Shown here: positions 32,017-41,880 of the stretch, piece after piece
Position numbering within the stretch: the stretch's first letter is position 1
Layout of the letters: every line of letters starts with the position of its first letter
Assembly: GCA_964345075.1 (NCBI GenBank)
Contig: CAYFPS010000003.1
Coordinates: 62,001 to 126,000, forward strand
Source of the DNA: CAYFPS01 sp964345075
GTDB lineage: Bacteria; CAIWAD01
Direction of reading: 5' to 3'
Length of the DNA: 64,000 nucleotides
Translations under genes and position numbers: made by a program
Notes under the pieces: model-generated
The model's input: the letters and a program-made list of their open reading frames with translations, nothing else
What the model was told of the DNA's origin: nothing
The model's database searches: none

Positions 32017-35000
32017 ATGTCGCGCCTGCTATCATTCAGTCTGGCAGCCGTTTCCTTATCAATTCTGAGCACTCTGCACGCCGCGGAACTGCGCGCTGAT
32101 TTCAGTCCGGGGCGTCATGCTCTGCGGCTGGCTGATTCGCCCGTGCATGTGCCTGCGACCATTCATGTACCGGACGGTGCCATTCTGACCATCGAAGCCG
32201 GAGTGGAGCTGCGTTTTGGCAGCGGTGCCTGTCTGGTTGTTGAGGGTGAAGTGCACGCCCTGGGCGAAAAGCACTCGCCCGTGCGTTTTCTTCCCGATGA
32301 AGGCGTCGAGCGCTGGGGCAACCTGAAGATCTTGGGCGACAAGGACCTGCCCGCCTACGATGGCGATCAGATCTACATCCCGGATTCAGGGGGCAGCCGT
32401 CTGCTTTTCTGTGAGTTCAGCGGTGCCGGTCTTGTGCCGGATGAAGAATACGACGGTGGCGCGCTCTACCTTAACGGCAGCGCTCCAATTGTACGCGACT
32501 GCACCTTTCAGAACAACCGCGCCGAACGCGGTGGGGCTCTGGTGTGTTACAACTTTTCCACGCCGCTGATTCAGGCCTGCACCTTTGAAGGCAACGCCAG
32601 TCTGCTGGACGATGGCGGAGCCATCTACTGCTTCTTCTACAGCGATGCCCTGATTGAGCGCAACTTCATCGTCGGCAATGAGAGCGCCCGCCATGGTGGC
32701 GGCCTTTACGTGAGCGTTTCCAATCCGCTCATTCGGGAAAACGCTTTCATCGATAACCGCGCCACCCGCTGGGGTGGGGCCATGTATGTTTCCAGCTCTT
32801 CACCACAGATTCTCGATAACGCCTTCTTCGAGCACAGGGCTGAAGAACGCAGCACGGGTATCACGCTGCAGAGTGACTGTCAGCCCGTGATACGTGGCAA
32901 CAGTCTGCAGACCGGCGGTGTGGAAGTACTTGGGCTTAATCTCAGCTACGATCTGGACCTTGCCGGCAACTGGTGGGGCACCACGGATGAGTTCATCGTC
33001 CTGGGAAAGACCGAACAGCGGGGCAGGGGTCGCGACCGCCAGTTGACCATCGATCCCTGGCTTGATCGTCCCGTGAACAACCTGCTTACGCAGCCGGTGG
33101 AGATTCACTCGCTGCATGTGATGACCACCAGCGACTGGAGCGATACGCTGGCCTTCGATCTTGTCGACGGTGTACTGGCAAGGCTGCAGATCAATGCTGT
33201 TGACCGTAATCCCTACGCCGTGGATCAGACCTCAGCCAGAGTAAGTGTGCTGGAGCGCCCCGATGTATCACACACGCTGATTTTCCGCGAAAGCGAGAAG
33301 GCCAGTGGAATCTTTCGGGCCAGACTGTCCGTAAACCGCGACAGCGACGATCATCCTTCCATTGATGTAGCTGTGGGCGAGCACCTGCTCTTCAGCAGTT
33401 CGGCCGACGAGCGTGTAACACGACTCTACCGAGTGGATGAAGCCCGCCCCGTGATTCACGACCTGGCCATTTTGAGCGATCCTGACCCGACGCACCTTGT
33501 CGAGCACGAGCTGAAGGTCAGCTGGAAGTATTTCGACCTGCTGGGGCGGCAACAGAACAGCGTCCAGATGCAGGTTGCCGAGAATGAGGGTTTTGCAGGG
33601 GACTTTATCTGGGATTCCGGCCCGCGTGATGCAAGTCCCGGTTTGTCGCAGCTTGTCTACGGCGGTCGCCCGCTGGAAGATGGCGCGCGCTACTTTATTC
33701 GCATGCGCTCGAAGGGTGAGGCTGCCTGGTCCGCCTGGCAGACCTTCATGGTGCGCAGTGATAATCCCGAATTCAGTGTGCGGATGAACTCACTGCCCGA
33801 GTTGCCGCGCCTTGTATCACCGGATGCCGCTGCCATTCTGCCCGTATACAAGCCGGAACTCAAGGTGCAGGCCGTGGCGGACCGTGAGGGTGACCGGGTT
33901 GGCTATCACTTCCAGCTGGCTTCCGATCAGTGGTTCCAGCGTGTGATCGCCGAGAGCGATGCCAGTCTTCTGGCCGAGCCTGTCTGGACGCCACAGGAAG
34001 ATCTTCAGGACAATGGCCGCTACTGGTGGCGTGTCCGTGTCTGGGACGGTTTTGAATGGGCCGACTGGACGGCTGCGCGTGAATTGGCGCTTAATCCTGT
34101 TGAAGAAGCCCCGCTGCCGCTTAACCTGATGGCGCCGGCCGGTGACATTGCCAATGTGCTGCCCGATTTCAGCTGGCATGCCGCCGTGGATCCCGATCCG
34201 GGCGCGCGCCTGACTTACACCTTTCTGATTGGCAGCAGGCAGGATCTCTCCGACGCCGAGCGCGTCCCCTTCATTGAAGACCTTAACTACACCAAGCGCA
34301 GCGAGATCGCCAACCTGAGCACCCTCTACTGGGCGGTTGAGGCCGTGGACAACACCGGTCGCAGCACACGCAGCGCGACGGTTGAGCGCATTCATGTGGA
34401 CACGACGCCCAGCGTGCCGGTGGCCATCTTCCCGGAAGGCGAGGATGAGATCCGCGCGGAAGAGCCCTTCAGGATTGAGGCCTCCAGCGATCCCTGGCCG
34501 GAGGACAAAATCGTCTACGAGATTCAGGTCTCGGGCGATGGCGATTTCAGCAAGCCGCTGCTTTACTGGCGTGATCTCGAGATGGATCAGCTGCTGGCGC
34601 AGGGGATTGATGGCTATGCCGACACTCGTCTGATGAGCGACGACAAGCGCTATTTCTGGCGGGTGCGTGCCGTGGACAATCACACTGCGGCTTCCGAGTG
34701 GAGCCGGGTCAAGGCCTTCTGGTTCAATCGCCGCAATGGCGCGCCCACAACGCCGTCTGCAGACATGCTGCCGGTCGATGGCGCCGTAATCCGCGAAATG
34801 CCCGCCCTTTCCTGGGGGGCTTCCAGCGATCCCGATCACAGCGATCCCGCTGAAAGCCTCAGCTATGTGATACAAATCGCCCCCAGCGCTGATTTTTCCA
34901 CACAGGTTCGTGAGCAGCAGACGAAGGCTGTCACACAGCTGGATCTTGGCGCCCTGATTCCCGACAACAGTCGCTGGTTCTGGCGGGTGATGGCTCGCGA

Positions 35001-37230
35001 CAACGAGAACGCCAATTCCGAGTGGAGCAAGCCGCAGAGCCTGGTCTACAATCGCCAGGAAGATGCGCCGCAAGGTCTCGTGTTGAACAGCCCGGCCATC
35101 GGTGGCCCCTGGGTCAAGCTGGATCACCTGATGCTGGACTGGATTCCCGCGGAAGATCCGGACTGGAATGCTTCGCTCACCTATGTCTGGAAGCTCTACG
35201 ATGCCGCGAATCCCGCGAGGCCGCTTCTGGCGGACAGTACACGTGAAGGCACCTCCCGCAAGCTTGTGGTTGCACTTAGTAGCGGAAACGAGTACCTGCT
35301 TGAGTTCAAGGTGCACGATGAAACAGGTCTGGAGCAGATCCTGCCCCAGCAGCGCTTCCTGGTGGACAGTCATCCCGTGGCACCCCGCCTGAGGAGCCTG
35401 CTGGAAGAGTACGGCCCCGACGATCGCCTGAGCTGGGAAGCCAGCAGCGATCCCGATCCCGATGATCGTGTGCTCTATCGTATCACACTGAAGGATCAGG
35501 CTGGCCGCGCCCTGGTGGATGTGGCCGACTGGCCCGGTACCGAGGCGACGCTGGGCAAGCTTTACAATGCGGACAAGCTGCCCGATGACAGCCAGCTTAC
35601 CTGGACGGTCACGGCCGTGGATCCGCACAAGCTTAGCGCGACAAGCAGCGAGCATGTCTTCTGGTTCAACAATGGAAACGATGCACCATCGGCACCGGCC
35701 TGGGATGCTTCGCTGGCCACTGATCAGGAAGTCGCGCGCCTGGATCCCACGCTGCCCTTCACTGCGGGCCAGGATCCTGACCACAGCGATAAGCCAGAAC
35801 TTTTGCATCACGAAGTGCAGATTGCTTTAAGGCAGGACTTTCAAGGTGCCCGCACGGTTCGTGTTGCCCCTGGTGCGACAAACCTGCAGGGTGTTAAGCT
35901 GCCGGACAACACCCGCAGCTGGCTGCGACTGCGCACGCTGGATGACGAGGGGCTGGCCTCGGCATGGAGCACGCCGGTTTCCATTGTGATCAATCTGGAA
36001 AACGAAGCACCGACGAGTCCCGTGATCAGCCAGCCCTCCCTTGGTCAGGCCTGCTATGATCTCAAGGGCATTCAGCTGGCCTTTGAGGCTTCAAGCGATC
36101 CTGACGTGGATGCTGTCATTGAGTACGAGGCCATGCTTGAAAACGAGGCTGGTGAGGTACTGGCCTCCCTGCGCCTGAAGGAGCTGGCGGCCCGTCTGAC
36201 GGCAAAGTTCGAAAATGAAGCTTCTTACCGTCTGCGGCTGCGCGCGCTGGATGAAGACGGCCTCTCCAGTCCTGTGGTCGAGCGGGCCTTCACCGTCAAC
36301 ACGACCCCCGGTGCTGTGACACAAAGTGGTCGAGCCGGTCAGATCGTCGGCCGTGATCATGAGCTCACCTGGACACAGGCCACGGATCCGGATCCCGCTG
36401 ATCGCTTAAGCTACGAGATTCAGCTAAGCAGCCCGGGGCTTGCCGAGCCGCTGCTCCTGAAGAGCAACAGTCTGAGCCAGACTCTGAGCAAGGCGGAACT
36501 GCCCGAGAACGAAGCCTTCAGTAGCCGTGTTCGAGCGGTGGATCCCCATGATGCTCGTGGTCCCTGGTCGGAAGCCCTTTCCCTGGTCTGGAACGCGCGC
36601 AATGAAGCGCCTGTCTGGCAGGGTGAACTGTCACCGGCTGAAGGATTTGTGCGCAGCAACGATGCCACCATCAGCTGGCCTGCCCCGCTGGATCCCGATC
36701 CGGGCTCAACGGCAGCCGTGATCGAAATTCAGGTCGCGGCCGACGCTGGTTTTAGGGAGGTGCTGGTAACCAAGCGCGTGAAGGGTGGGGAACTGAGCTA
36801 TCAGCAGAACCTGCGTGAAAACGAGCACAGGTACTTTCGGGCCCGCGCCATCGACGTCGAGGGCGCCAGTTCCGAGTGGTCGCCGGTTCGTCATCTGGTG
36901 GTCAATGCGCAGGAAGAGGCTCCCACAGCCGCTCCCTTTGTATCACCGGCTAATGGCTCGACCCATCGCCCGGGGGAAATCACCGTGCGCTGGAAGGAAG
37001 CGCAGGATGCGGATCCCGAATCGGCCAAGCCCGCTTACCGCCTTTCCATTGACAGCAGCCGGGGCCACGAGGAGATGGACCTGCGCGCGACACAGGCCAC
37101 CCTGCAGCTCGAGGCCGGTGACTGGACTCTGAGTCTTGTCGCCATCGACGAAACAGGCCTGAGTGGACCGGCCAGCACCTTGCGCTTGAAGGTTGTCGAG
37201 CCCGTTCCACCTGCACCCGAAAAAGAGTAA
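32017..37230 (+). CDS. Giant exported beta-helix protein with about twelve FN3-like repeats
   Basis: 1737 residues from ATG 32017, which has a G-rich ribosome-binding site; an upstream TTG is less likely because the ATG begins a clear signal peptide (MSRLLSFSLAAVSLSILSTLHA). Residues about 125-300 form a right-handed parallel beta-helix, with repeats such as GGALYLNGSAPIVRDCTFQNNRA and GGGLYVSVSNPLIRENAF. From about residue 480 to the end there are roughly twelve 95-110-residue repeats, each with W..SSDPD near the start and RYFWRVRAxD..G..SEWS near the end, separated by 'N..APTxP' linkers: an FN3-like array. Acidic DPD motifs suggest calcium binding. It ends in a Pro-rich tail without the FlgD-type sorting domain. 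A surface adhesin or polysaccharide-binding protein is plausible but unproven. Confidence 0.88.
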   Translation: MSRLLSFSLAAVSLSILSTLHAAELRADFSPGRHALRLADSPVHVPATIHVPDGAILTIEAGVELRFGSGACLVVEGEVHALGEKHSPVRFLPDEGVERWGNLKILGDKDLPAYDGDQIYIPDSGGSRLLFCEFSGAGLVPDEEYDGGALYLNGSAPIVRDCTFQNNRAERGGALVCYNFSTPLIQACTFEGNASLLDDGGAIYCFFYSDALIERNFIVGNESARHGGGLYVSVSNPLIRENAFIDNRATRWGGAMYVSSSSPQILDNAFFEHRAEERSTGITLQSDCQPVIRGNSLQTGGVEVLGLNLSYDLDLAGNWWGTTDEFIVLGKTEQRGRGRDRQLTIDPWLDRPVNNLLTQPVEIHSLHVMTTSDWSDTLAFDLVDGVLARLQINAVDRNPYAVDQTSARVSVLERPDVSHTLIFRESEKASGIFRARLSVNRDSDDHPSIDVAVGEHLLFSSSADERVTRLYRVDEARPVIHDLAILSDPDPTHLVEHELKVSWKYFDLLGRQQNSVQMQVAENEGFAGDFIWDSGPRDASPGLSQLVYGGRPLEDGARYFIRMRSKGEAAWSAWQTFMVRSDNPEFSVRMNSLPELPRLVSPDAAAILPVYKPELKVQAVADREGDRVGYHFQLASDQWFQRVIAESDASLLAEPVWTPQEDLQDNGRYWWRVRVWDGFEWADWTAARELALNPVEEAPLPLNLMAPAGDIANVLPDFSWHAAVDPDPGARLTYTFLIGSRQDLSDAERVPFIEDLNYTKRSEIANLSTLYWAVEAVDNTGRSTRSATVERIHVDTTPSVPVAIFPEGEDEIRAEEPFRIEASSDPWPEDKIVYEIQVSGDGDFSKPLLYWRDLEMDQLLAQGIDGYADTRLMSDDKRYFWRVRAVDNHTAASEWSRVKAFWFNRRNGAPTTPSADMLPVDGAVIREMPALSWGASSDPDHSDPAESLSYVIQIAPSADFSTQVREQQTKAVTQLDLGALIPDNSRWFWRVMARDNENANSEWSKPQSLVYNRQEDAPQGLVLNSPAIGGPWVKLDHLMLDWIPAEDPDWNASLTYVWKLYDAANPARPLLADSTREGTSRKLVVALSSGNEYLLEFKVHDETGLEQILPQQRFLVDSHPVAPRLRSLLEEYGPDDRLSWEASSDPDPDDRVLYRITLKDQAGRALVDVADWPGTEATLGKLYNADKLPDDSQLTWTVTAVDPHKLSATSSEHVFWFNNGNDAPSAPAWDASLATDQEVARLDPTLPFTAGQDPDHSDKPELLHHEVQIALRQDFQGARTVRVAPGATNLQGVKLPDNTRSWLRLRTLDDEGLASAWSTPVSIVINLENEAPTSPVISQPSLGQACYDLKGIQLAFEASSDPDVDAVIEYEAMLENEAGEVLASLRLKELAARLTAKFENEASYRLRLRALDEDGLSSPVVERAFTVNTTPGAVTQSGRAGQIVGRDHELTWTQATDPDPADRLSYEIQLSSPGLAEPLLLKSNSLSQTLSKAELPENEAFSSRVRAVDPHDARGPWSEALSLVWNARNEAPVWQGELSPAEGFVRSNDATISWPAPLDPDPGSTAAVIEIQVAADAGFREVLVTKRVKGGELSYQQNLRENEHRYFRARAIDVEGASSEWSPVRHLVVNAQEEAPTAAPFVSPANGSTHRPGEITVRWKEAQDADPESAKPAYRLSIDSSRGHEEMDLRATQATLQLEAGDWTLSLVAIDETGLSGPASTLRLKVVEPVPPAPEKE

Positions 37231-37252
37231 GCCTGTAAGACAGACTGGACAA

Positions 37253-37278
37253 GCCGGCGCGAAAACGCCGGCTTTTTT
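37253..37278 (+). terminator. Intrinsic terminator after the beta-helix/FN3 gene
   Basis: GCCGGCG-CGAAAA-CGCCGGC followed by six T residues, 23 bases after the stop codon. It closes the secreted-protein unit. Confidence 0.92.
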
Positions 37279-37321
37279 CTTTTTGCTGCAACCGATCAGC
37301 CGCACGGGTTGTTTGTGATAC

Positions 37322-37744
37322 ATGAATACACAAGACAACTTCGAGAGGCTGCAGCCGAAAACAGGCAGCGGCCAGCTGGGCGAAGACATCGCCTGCGATT
37401 GGTTCCGGTCACGGGGCATTCCTGTTGTTGCGCGCAATTTGCGCAAGCGCTGGACGGGCGAAATCGACCTTCTTGTCAGATATCGCGGGCGCCTGCATCT
37501 GATTGAAGTCAAATGCGGCCGAACGGATCTTTCCGAATTGGCCATGCGCGTTGACGAGCGCAAGCTGCGCCGCATAATGCAGACCCTGGCCAGTTTTTAC
37601 GACGAATATGATCTGGATGGTCAGGCCTTGCAGGTCGATCTCTTTCTGGTGCAGCTTGGCACGGGCGAACCGCGTGTTCGCTGGGTCAAGGATGTACTGC
37701 CGCCAGAATTCCTGCTGGACGACGAGCTTCCCGATGTCTGGTAG
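37322..37744 (+). CDS. YraN/UPF0102 family endonuclease-like protein
   Basis: A 140-residue protein of UPF0102. The nuclease-fold motifs are visible: GQLGEDIACDWFRSRG, the acidic GEIDLLVRY and IEVKCGR (the D..ExK of Holliday-junction-resolvase-like folds). Its cellular role is not established. The ATG lies directly inside a copy of the GTGATACA word (GTGATACATG) and has no obvious Shine-Dalgarno. Its 3' end overlaps the comEC start by 11 bases, suggesting a shared role in DNA metabolism. Confidence 0.9.
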   Translation: MNTQDNFERLQPKTGSGQLGEDIACDWFRSRGIPVVARNLRKRWTGEIDLLVRYRGRLHLIEVKCGRTDLSELAMRVDERKLRRIMQTLASFYDEYDLDGQALQVDLFLVQLGTGEPRVRWVKDVLPPEFLLDDELPDVW

Positions 37745-39911
37745 CCCGGAGGCAGGTCGCTGGCCGAGTGCCGTGCAGCTACTGCTGCTTGTTGCGGCCC
37801 TTTCCGCAAGCCTGACTGGCTGCCTGCAACCTGAGCAAATTGGCCCGGAAAGCGCCTTTGCCCCCGATCACGGTGTCATCAGCTGGCTACGTGCAGCCAC
37901 TGCCGGCCGTCCGGCTCTGCTCGAACTGGAAGATCCGGATGCTTCCGGCGATTGCCGCCGACTGATCTGCTTTCAGCGCCAGCTGGAGAAGACGGGCCTG
38001 CCGCCACCCATGCCCGGTGATCGCTGGCTGGTAGCCGAAGGCGGTCTGGAACTTGCCTCCACAACCGTGCCCGTCCACCCAGAGGATCCCCTGCCGGCCA
38101 TGGAAACTCGTCAGGAGCTTTCGGGCCGTGTGACAAAGTTCAATGGAAAAAAGCTGAAGCTGCTCGAGCAATCCCGGGCTTTGCCTGCCAGAATGGAGCG
38201 GCTGCGCCAGCGACTGCTTGGCAGCCTGGCGAAAAGGCTTGGTGAAGGCACCGGCAGCGCCGGGCCCTGGCTGAAGGCCATGCTCCTTGGGTTAAGGCAG
38301 GAGCTGGACGGTGATACACGAGCCTCCATGCAGGCCACGGGACTGGCCCACCTGCTTGCGCTGAGCGGCCTGCATGTGGGGCTGCTGCTTGCCGCGCTGA
38401 TGCTGTTGCTGGGTATGTTGCCCATGGATGGGCGCATTCGCTGGCTTATGCTGCTTCTTTTGCTGCCAGCTTACATCTGGTTGTCGGGTGGCAGTCTTTC
38501 CGTGATACGCGCCGGGTTGATGGCCATGCTGCTGGCACTGGGTCGACTGATGAACCGACGACTTGGCGCCATGCGTCTGCTGGTGGCAGCAGCCACAATC
38601 ATTCTTCTCGTCTGGCCGCATGAACTGGCCTCGGCCGGCTTTCAGTTAAGCGTCCTTGCCGTGGGGGCGCTGGCAAGCATGCCGCGGTTGTCTGTCACAA
38701 ACTTTCCGGGCAAGGTTCGAGCGGCCCTTAACAGCAGTTGGCGCGTGCAGCTTTTGACGGCGCCGGTTGTCTTCGCTCATTTTCAGCGCTTTGCCTTGTC
38801 CGGTATGCTGCTTAATCTTGTAGCCATTCCGCTGGCCTCGCTGCTGGTAACGGGCGGGCTGCTTCATCTGCTGCTGCCGCTTCCCGGTGATCCCTTCGGT
38901 CAGGTCTGTGATACACTTGCTACTTCGCTTTCCTTGCTGGCGGAGAAGAGCCCGGCCCCCTTCGTCGCCTGGCATCCCTCCGGCTTGCAGCTGCTGCTCC
39001 TTGCCCTGGCCGTGCTACTTGTCGGAATCGACTGGCTGCGCAGACGCTTTCGCCTGAGCATGGCCTGCCTGCTACTGCTAACAGCCGGGGGGCTGTTGCC
39101 GGCTCTTCAAGCAAATCCGGCAGGGCTGCTATTCTTCAATGTGGGACAGGGCGACGCCTGCCTGCTTGTATCACCATCCGGTGAACGTTGCCTGATCGAC
39201 TGTGGCTGGTCGCGACCCGATCGCCCGGCAGGCAGTCACCGCCAGCTGCTGGCAGGGCTTGAACGCTTTGCAGACGGGCGGGTGGACTGGCTGATTTTGA
39301 GCCATCCGGATCAGGATCATCTGGGTGGAGCGGTCGATGTCCTCGCCACCCTCGAAGTGGGCCGCGTGTTCTATAACGGAGAGTGGAAGAGCAATATGAG
39401 CCAGCGGGTCCTGCAGGAAGAGTTGCGCCACATGCCCTTGCTGGAAGCCCGCCCGGGACTGATCCTGCAGGCAGAAAAGGACTGGCGCCTGAGAATGCTT
39501 GGGCCCCCGCCTGCCGACGGTCCCTGCAGCTTTGGCAATGAGCGAAGCATCGTTCTGCGTCTGGATTGGGGTGAACGGTCGGTGCTGCTCACCGCCGATG
39601 CAGGATTTGAAGAGGAAGCCTGGCTGCTCGGCTGGAAGGAATGGCTCGAGGCCGATGTCCTGAAACTCGGTCACCATGGATCACGGGGATCGAGCAGTCT
39701 GCCCTTCATGCGAGCAGTAGGGGCACAGGAAGCCTGGATCTCTGCCTCGGCCGACAACCATTACGGGCATCCCCATCAGGAAGTCCTTGATCGCACCAGG
39801 CAACTGGCCATGTGTGTTCACCGCAGTGATCAGGATGGCTGGAAGATCTGGCCTCCTGAACAGCAGGAAGCCTGGCTGACACATCATTCAAGACCACGCT
39901 TGCACTTCTGA
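37734..39911 (+). CDS. comEC: ComEC/Rec2-type DNA uptake channel
   Basis: A 725-residue inner-membrane protein for passage of transforming single-stranded DNA. ATG 37734 is followed by a hydrophobic segment, an N-terminal OB-like region, then the competence domain with multiple membrane helices (about residues 170-460, including LLALSGLHVGLLLAALMLLLG and LSGGSLSVIRAGLMAMLLALGRL). A metallo-beta-lactamase domain follows: NVGQGDACLL near 467, SHPDQDHLGG near 522 and KLGHHGS near 645, with metal ligands intact. All parts of full-length ComEC are present. Other competence genes are not in the window. Its presence supports natural transformation and gives context to the over-represented GTGATACA word. 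Confidence 0.93.
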   Translation: MSGSPEAGRWPSAVQLLLLVAALSASLTGCLQPEQIGPESAFAPDHGVISWLRAATAGRPALLELEDPDASGDCRRLICFQRQLEKTGLPPPMPGDRWLVAEGGLELASTTVPVHPEDPLPAMETRQELSGRVTKFNGKKLKLLEQSRALPARMERLRQRLLGSLAKRLGEGTGSAGPWLKAMLLGLRQELDGDTRASMQATGLAHLLALSGLHVGLLLAALMLLLGMLPMDGRIRWLMLLLLLPAYIWLSGGSLSVIRAGLMAMLLALGRLMNRRLGAMRLLVAAATIILLVWPHELASAGFQLSVLAVGALASMPRLSVTNFPGKVRAALNSSWRVQLLTAPVVFAHFQRFALSGMLLNLVAIPLASLLVTGGLLHLLLPLPGDPFGQVCDTLATSLSLLAEKSPAPFVAWHPSGLQLLLLALAVLLVGIDWLRRRFRLSMACLLLLTAGGLLPALQANPAGLLFFNVGQGDACLLVSPSGERCLIDCGWSRPDRPAGSHRQLLAGLERFADGRVDWLILSHPDQDHLGGAVDVLATLEVGRVFYNGEWKSNMSQRVLQEELRHMPLLEARPGLILQAEKDWRLRMLGPPPADGPCSFGNERSIVLRLDWGERSVLLTADAGFEEEAWLLGWKEWLEADVLKLGHHGSRGSSSLPFMRAVGAQEAWISASADNHYGHPHQEVLDRTRQLAMCVHRSDQDGWKIWPPEQQEAWLTHHSRPRLHF

Positions 39912-39955
39912 CGCCACGGCCTTCCGCCGGACTCCAGCCTCAAGGGAGTATCAGA

Positions 39956-41778
39956 ATGATCATTCACCTGATCTGCCTGCTGACTGTGCTGATTGGCAGC
40001 TCGCAGGCCGCGTACACGGAACTGCCGCGTGAGGCGGCGGGCCTGGCTGAGGAGATCTTTCTTGCCGGCGAACATCATGTATCACGCCTGACAGAAACCA
40101 TGCAGGGCGAAGAGACAGAAGGCTACCCGCAGGGCCTGCTGGGGCTGGGCAGCACTTCAGAATCTGTTTGGCTTCTGGGGCGCGCGGGTTGGTTGAAACG
40201 GCTGGATGCCAAAGGTGAGAATCAGGTCTGGCATCCACTGGACACGCTGATCGCGGCCCAGCAGCAGGGGCTTGCCTGGCTTGCCGGCATGGAGCGACTG
40301 CTTTGTGTGGAGCTGGATACGGAGCATCCTTGTATCACGGCAGAGCTCAGCTTGCCGCTACCGGGCCGTCCTGCACAGATTCGAGCTGCGGGTGAACGTG
40401 TCTACCTGATGCAGGCTGGAAGTCTCTTTTTGCTGGAGCCCGATGGAGCACAGGAGGTGATCTCTTTGCCAGCGGGATGCCGGGACTGGGCTGCCCTGCC
40501 TGCTTCAGCCCTTGCCATCAGTGCTGCCGGCCGCTTGCTGAAGCCCGTTGAAGGTAGCTGGAAGGAGCATGAACTGGCTGGCGGGCTGGAACTGCTAAGG
40601 CTTGAACAGTGTCAGGATGGCGTCTGGCTAGAGTCCAGGAATGGTGATTGGCTTTACCTGCCCTATCGCGGCCTACAGGAGTTGCAGAAGCCAGCGCCCG
40701 TCAGGGGCCTGAATGCGCTTCCCGTAGATGGGCATCGTGTTGTGGATCGTCATCATTGTCTACTCTGGCAGCATCATCAGGGCATCTGGCAGTCAAGCGC
40801 CCTCCCTGCCAGGGAAGAAGCCTTGCAGGACCGGCTGTTTCGTCTTTCGGCTGAATGGCGCCTTGCCATGACGGGTGAACTCTATCGTGCAGAAGAATTC
40901 CTGGCCAGTCAGCCAAATGGGCTGGCGCTGTTAAGGGGCGGCGCTGGGCCCTGGTTGCTGCACGAAGGCGGCATTCGCTGCTGGACCGATTCCGGAGTCG
41001 AAATTGGCGGCTGGCAGGGCAGCGAACTGCGCTGTGCTTATGCATTTGAGGACTATATCGCCATAGCATCGGAAGACAGCCTCCACAGCTTCTGGGCAAA
41101 TGAAGAGGATCCCTGGCTGCAGCAGTCGCTCTATTGTCCCGGTATTCTGGCTCTGACGGGCAGTCCGGAGTTTCTGCTGGCCCGCACGTTGAATGAGCTT
41201 GTGCTATTCAGTCGCGCGCTGCCCTGCTGGAGGAGATCGATCGCCGGCCAGTGCCGCAAGGCCTTCAGGATCAGCTCTTTGTGGATGAGAATCTCCTGCT
41301 TGTATCACGGGATGATCTGCACATGGTGCAAGTGGAACAGACGGGCTTTCAGGAGCCTCTTGGGTCCTGGCTGCACGCGCCGGGACGCAGGATGATTCGC
41401 CGTGGGGTGGAGGACCTGCTCATTCAGCGGGATGATGGCCTTTTGCAGCAGATTGGGCTGGAAGAGCGCCGACCCCGACGTATCGAGTGGAGCATGCAGC
41501 TGCCCATGACCGGTGAACTGGATCTCTTTCGCGATACCTTGCGCGTGACGGGCGAAACGGGCTGGCTGGATTTCCCCTTGCCGGAGCTTGCGCCACCCTT
41601 TGATGCAGAAGAGGTGGAATGTGCTGAGCTTTTTCTTCCCGGGACGGGTTGGGTGAAGGCCAACATTGCAGATAAGGAAGTCCAGCCTGCATATGAACGT
41701 GCGAACTGGCTGCGCTTGCAGCGGGGAGGCTCAAGCGTGCTGATTGCCCTGAAGCGGAGCAGTCAAATGGACCAATAG
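39956..41778 (+). CDS. Exported propeller-like protein of unknown function, frameshifted
   Basis: I do not recognise the family. An N-terminal signal peptide (MIIHLICLLTVLIGSSQAA) is followed by about 600 residues rich in W, L and repeating 'gxxxWLLGRAGWLKRLD', 'ERVYLMQAGSLFLLEPDG', 'GDWLYLPYRG' blocks, suggesting a beta-propeller of short repeats. The frame opened at 39956 loses sense near 41221 (it ends at 41395 in low-complexity Cys/Arg-rich residues). The same style of repeat continues in the next frame (ALLEEIDRRPVPQGLQDQLFVDENLLLVSRDDLHMVQ) to 41778. One missing base near 41221 restores a single protein of about 607 residues. This may be a sequencing error or a real null allele. Confidence 0.65.
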
Positions 41779-41795
41779 TGGGCATATCCCCGAGA

Positions 41796-41839
41796 TTGAC
41801 TCAAATGACAGTATTGACATATTCCAAAAGCTGTTGACT
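41796..41839 (+). promoter_or_regulatory. Possible upstream activator sites of the sigma-54 promoter
   Basis: Three TTGAC words (starting 41796, 41814 and 41834) spaced 18 and 20 bases apart lie in the AT-rich stretch 17-60 bases upstream of the -24 element. Helically phased repeats are common binding arrays for enhancer-binding proteins, but usually lie further away. This is inference only. Confidence 0.25.
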
Positions 41840-41855
41840 GGCAATGATTAGCAAA

Positions 41856-41870
41856 TGGCACGCAACTTGC
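41856..41870 (+). promoter_or_regulatory. Sigma-54 (RpoN) promoter
   Basis: TGGCACG-CAAC-TTGC matches the -24/-12 consensus (TGGCACG-N4-TTGC) at every position, with exact spacing. It is in non-coding DNA, not upstream of any nearby ORF start in a normal way: the next ORF begins at 42079 beyond a strong terminator. The predicted start is about 41881-41882. Confidence 0.85.
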
Positions 41871-41880
41871 CTTATTGCTT

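Noticed and set aside
33817..35811. 664-codon minus-strand ORF inside the beta-helix/FN3 gene
   Set aside because: It is antisense to a clear repeat protein, has no recognisable domain, and exists because of the codon pattern of the FN3 array.
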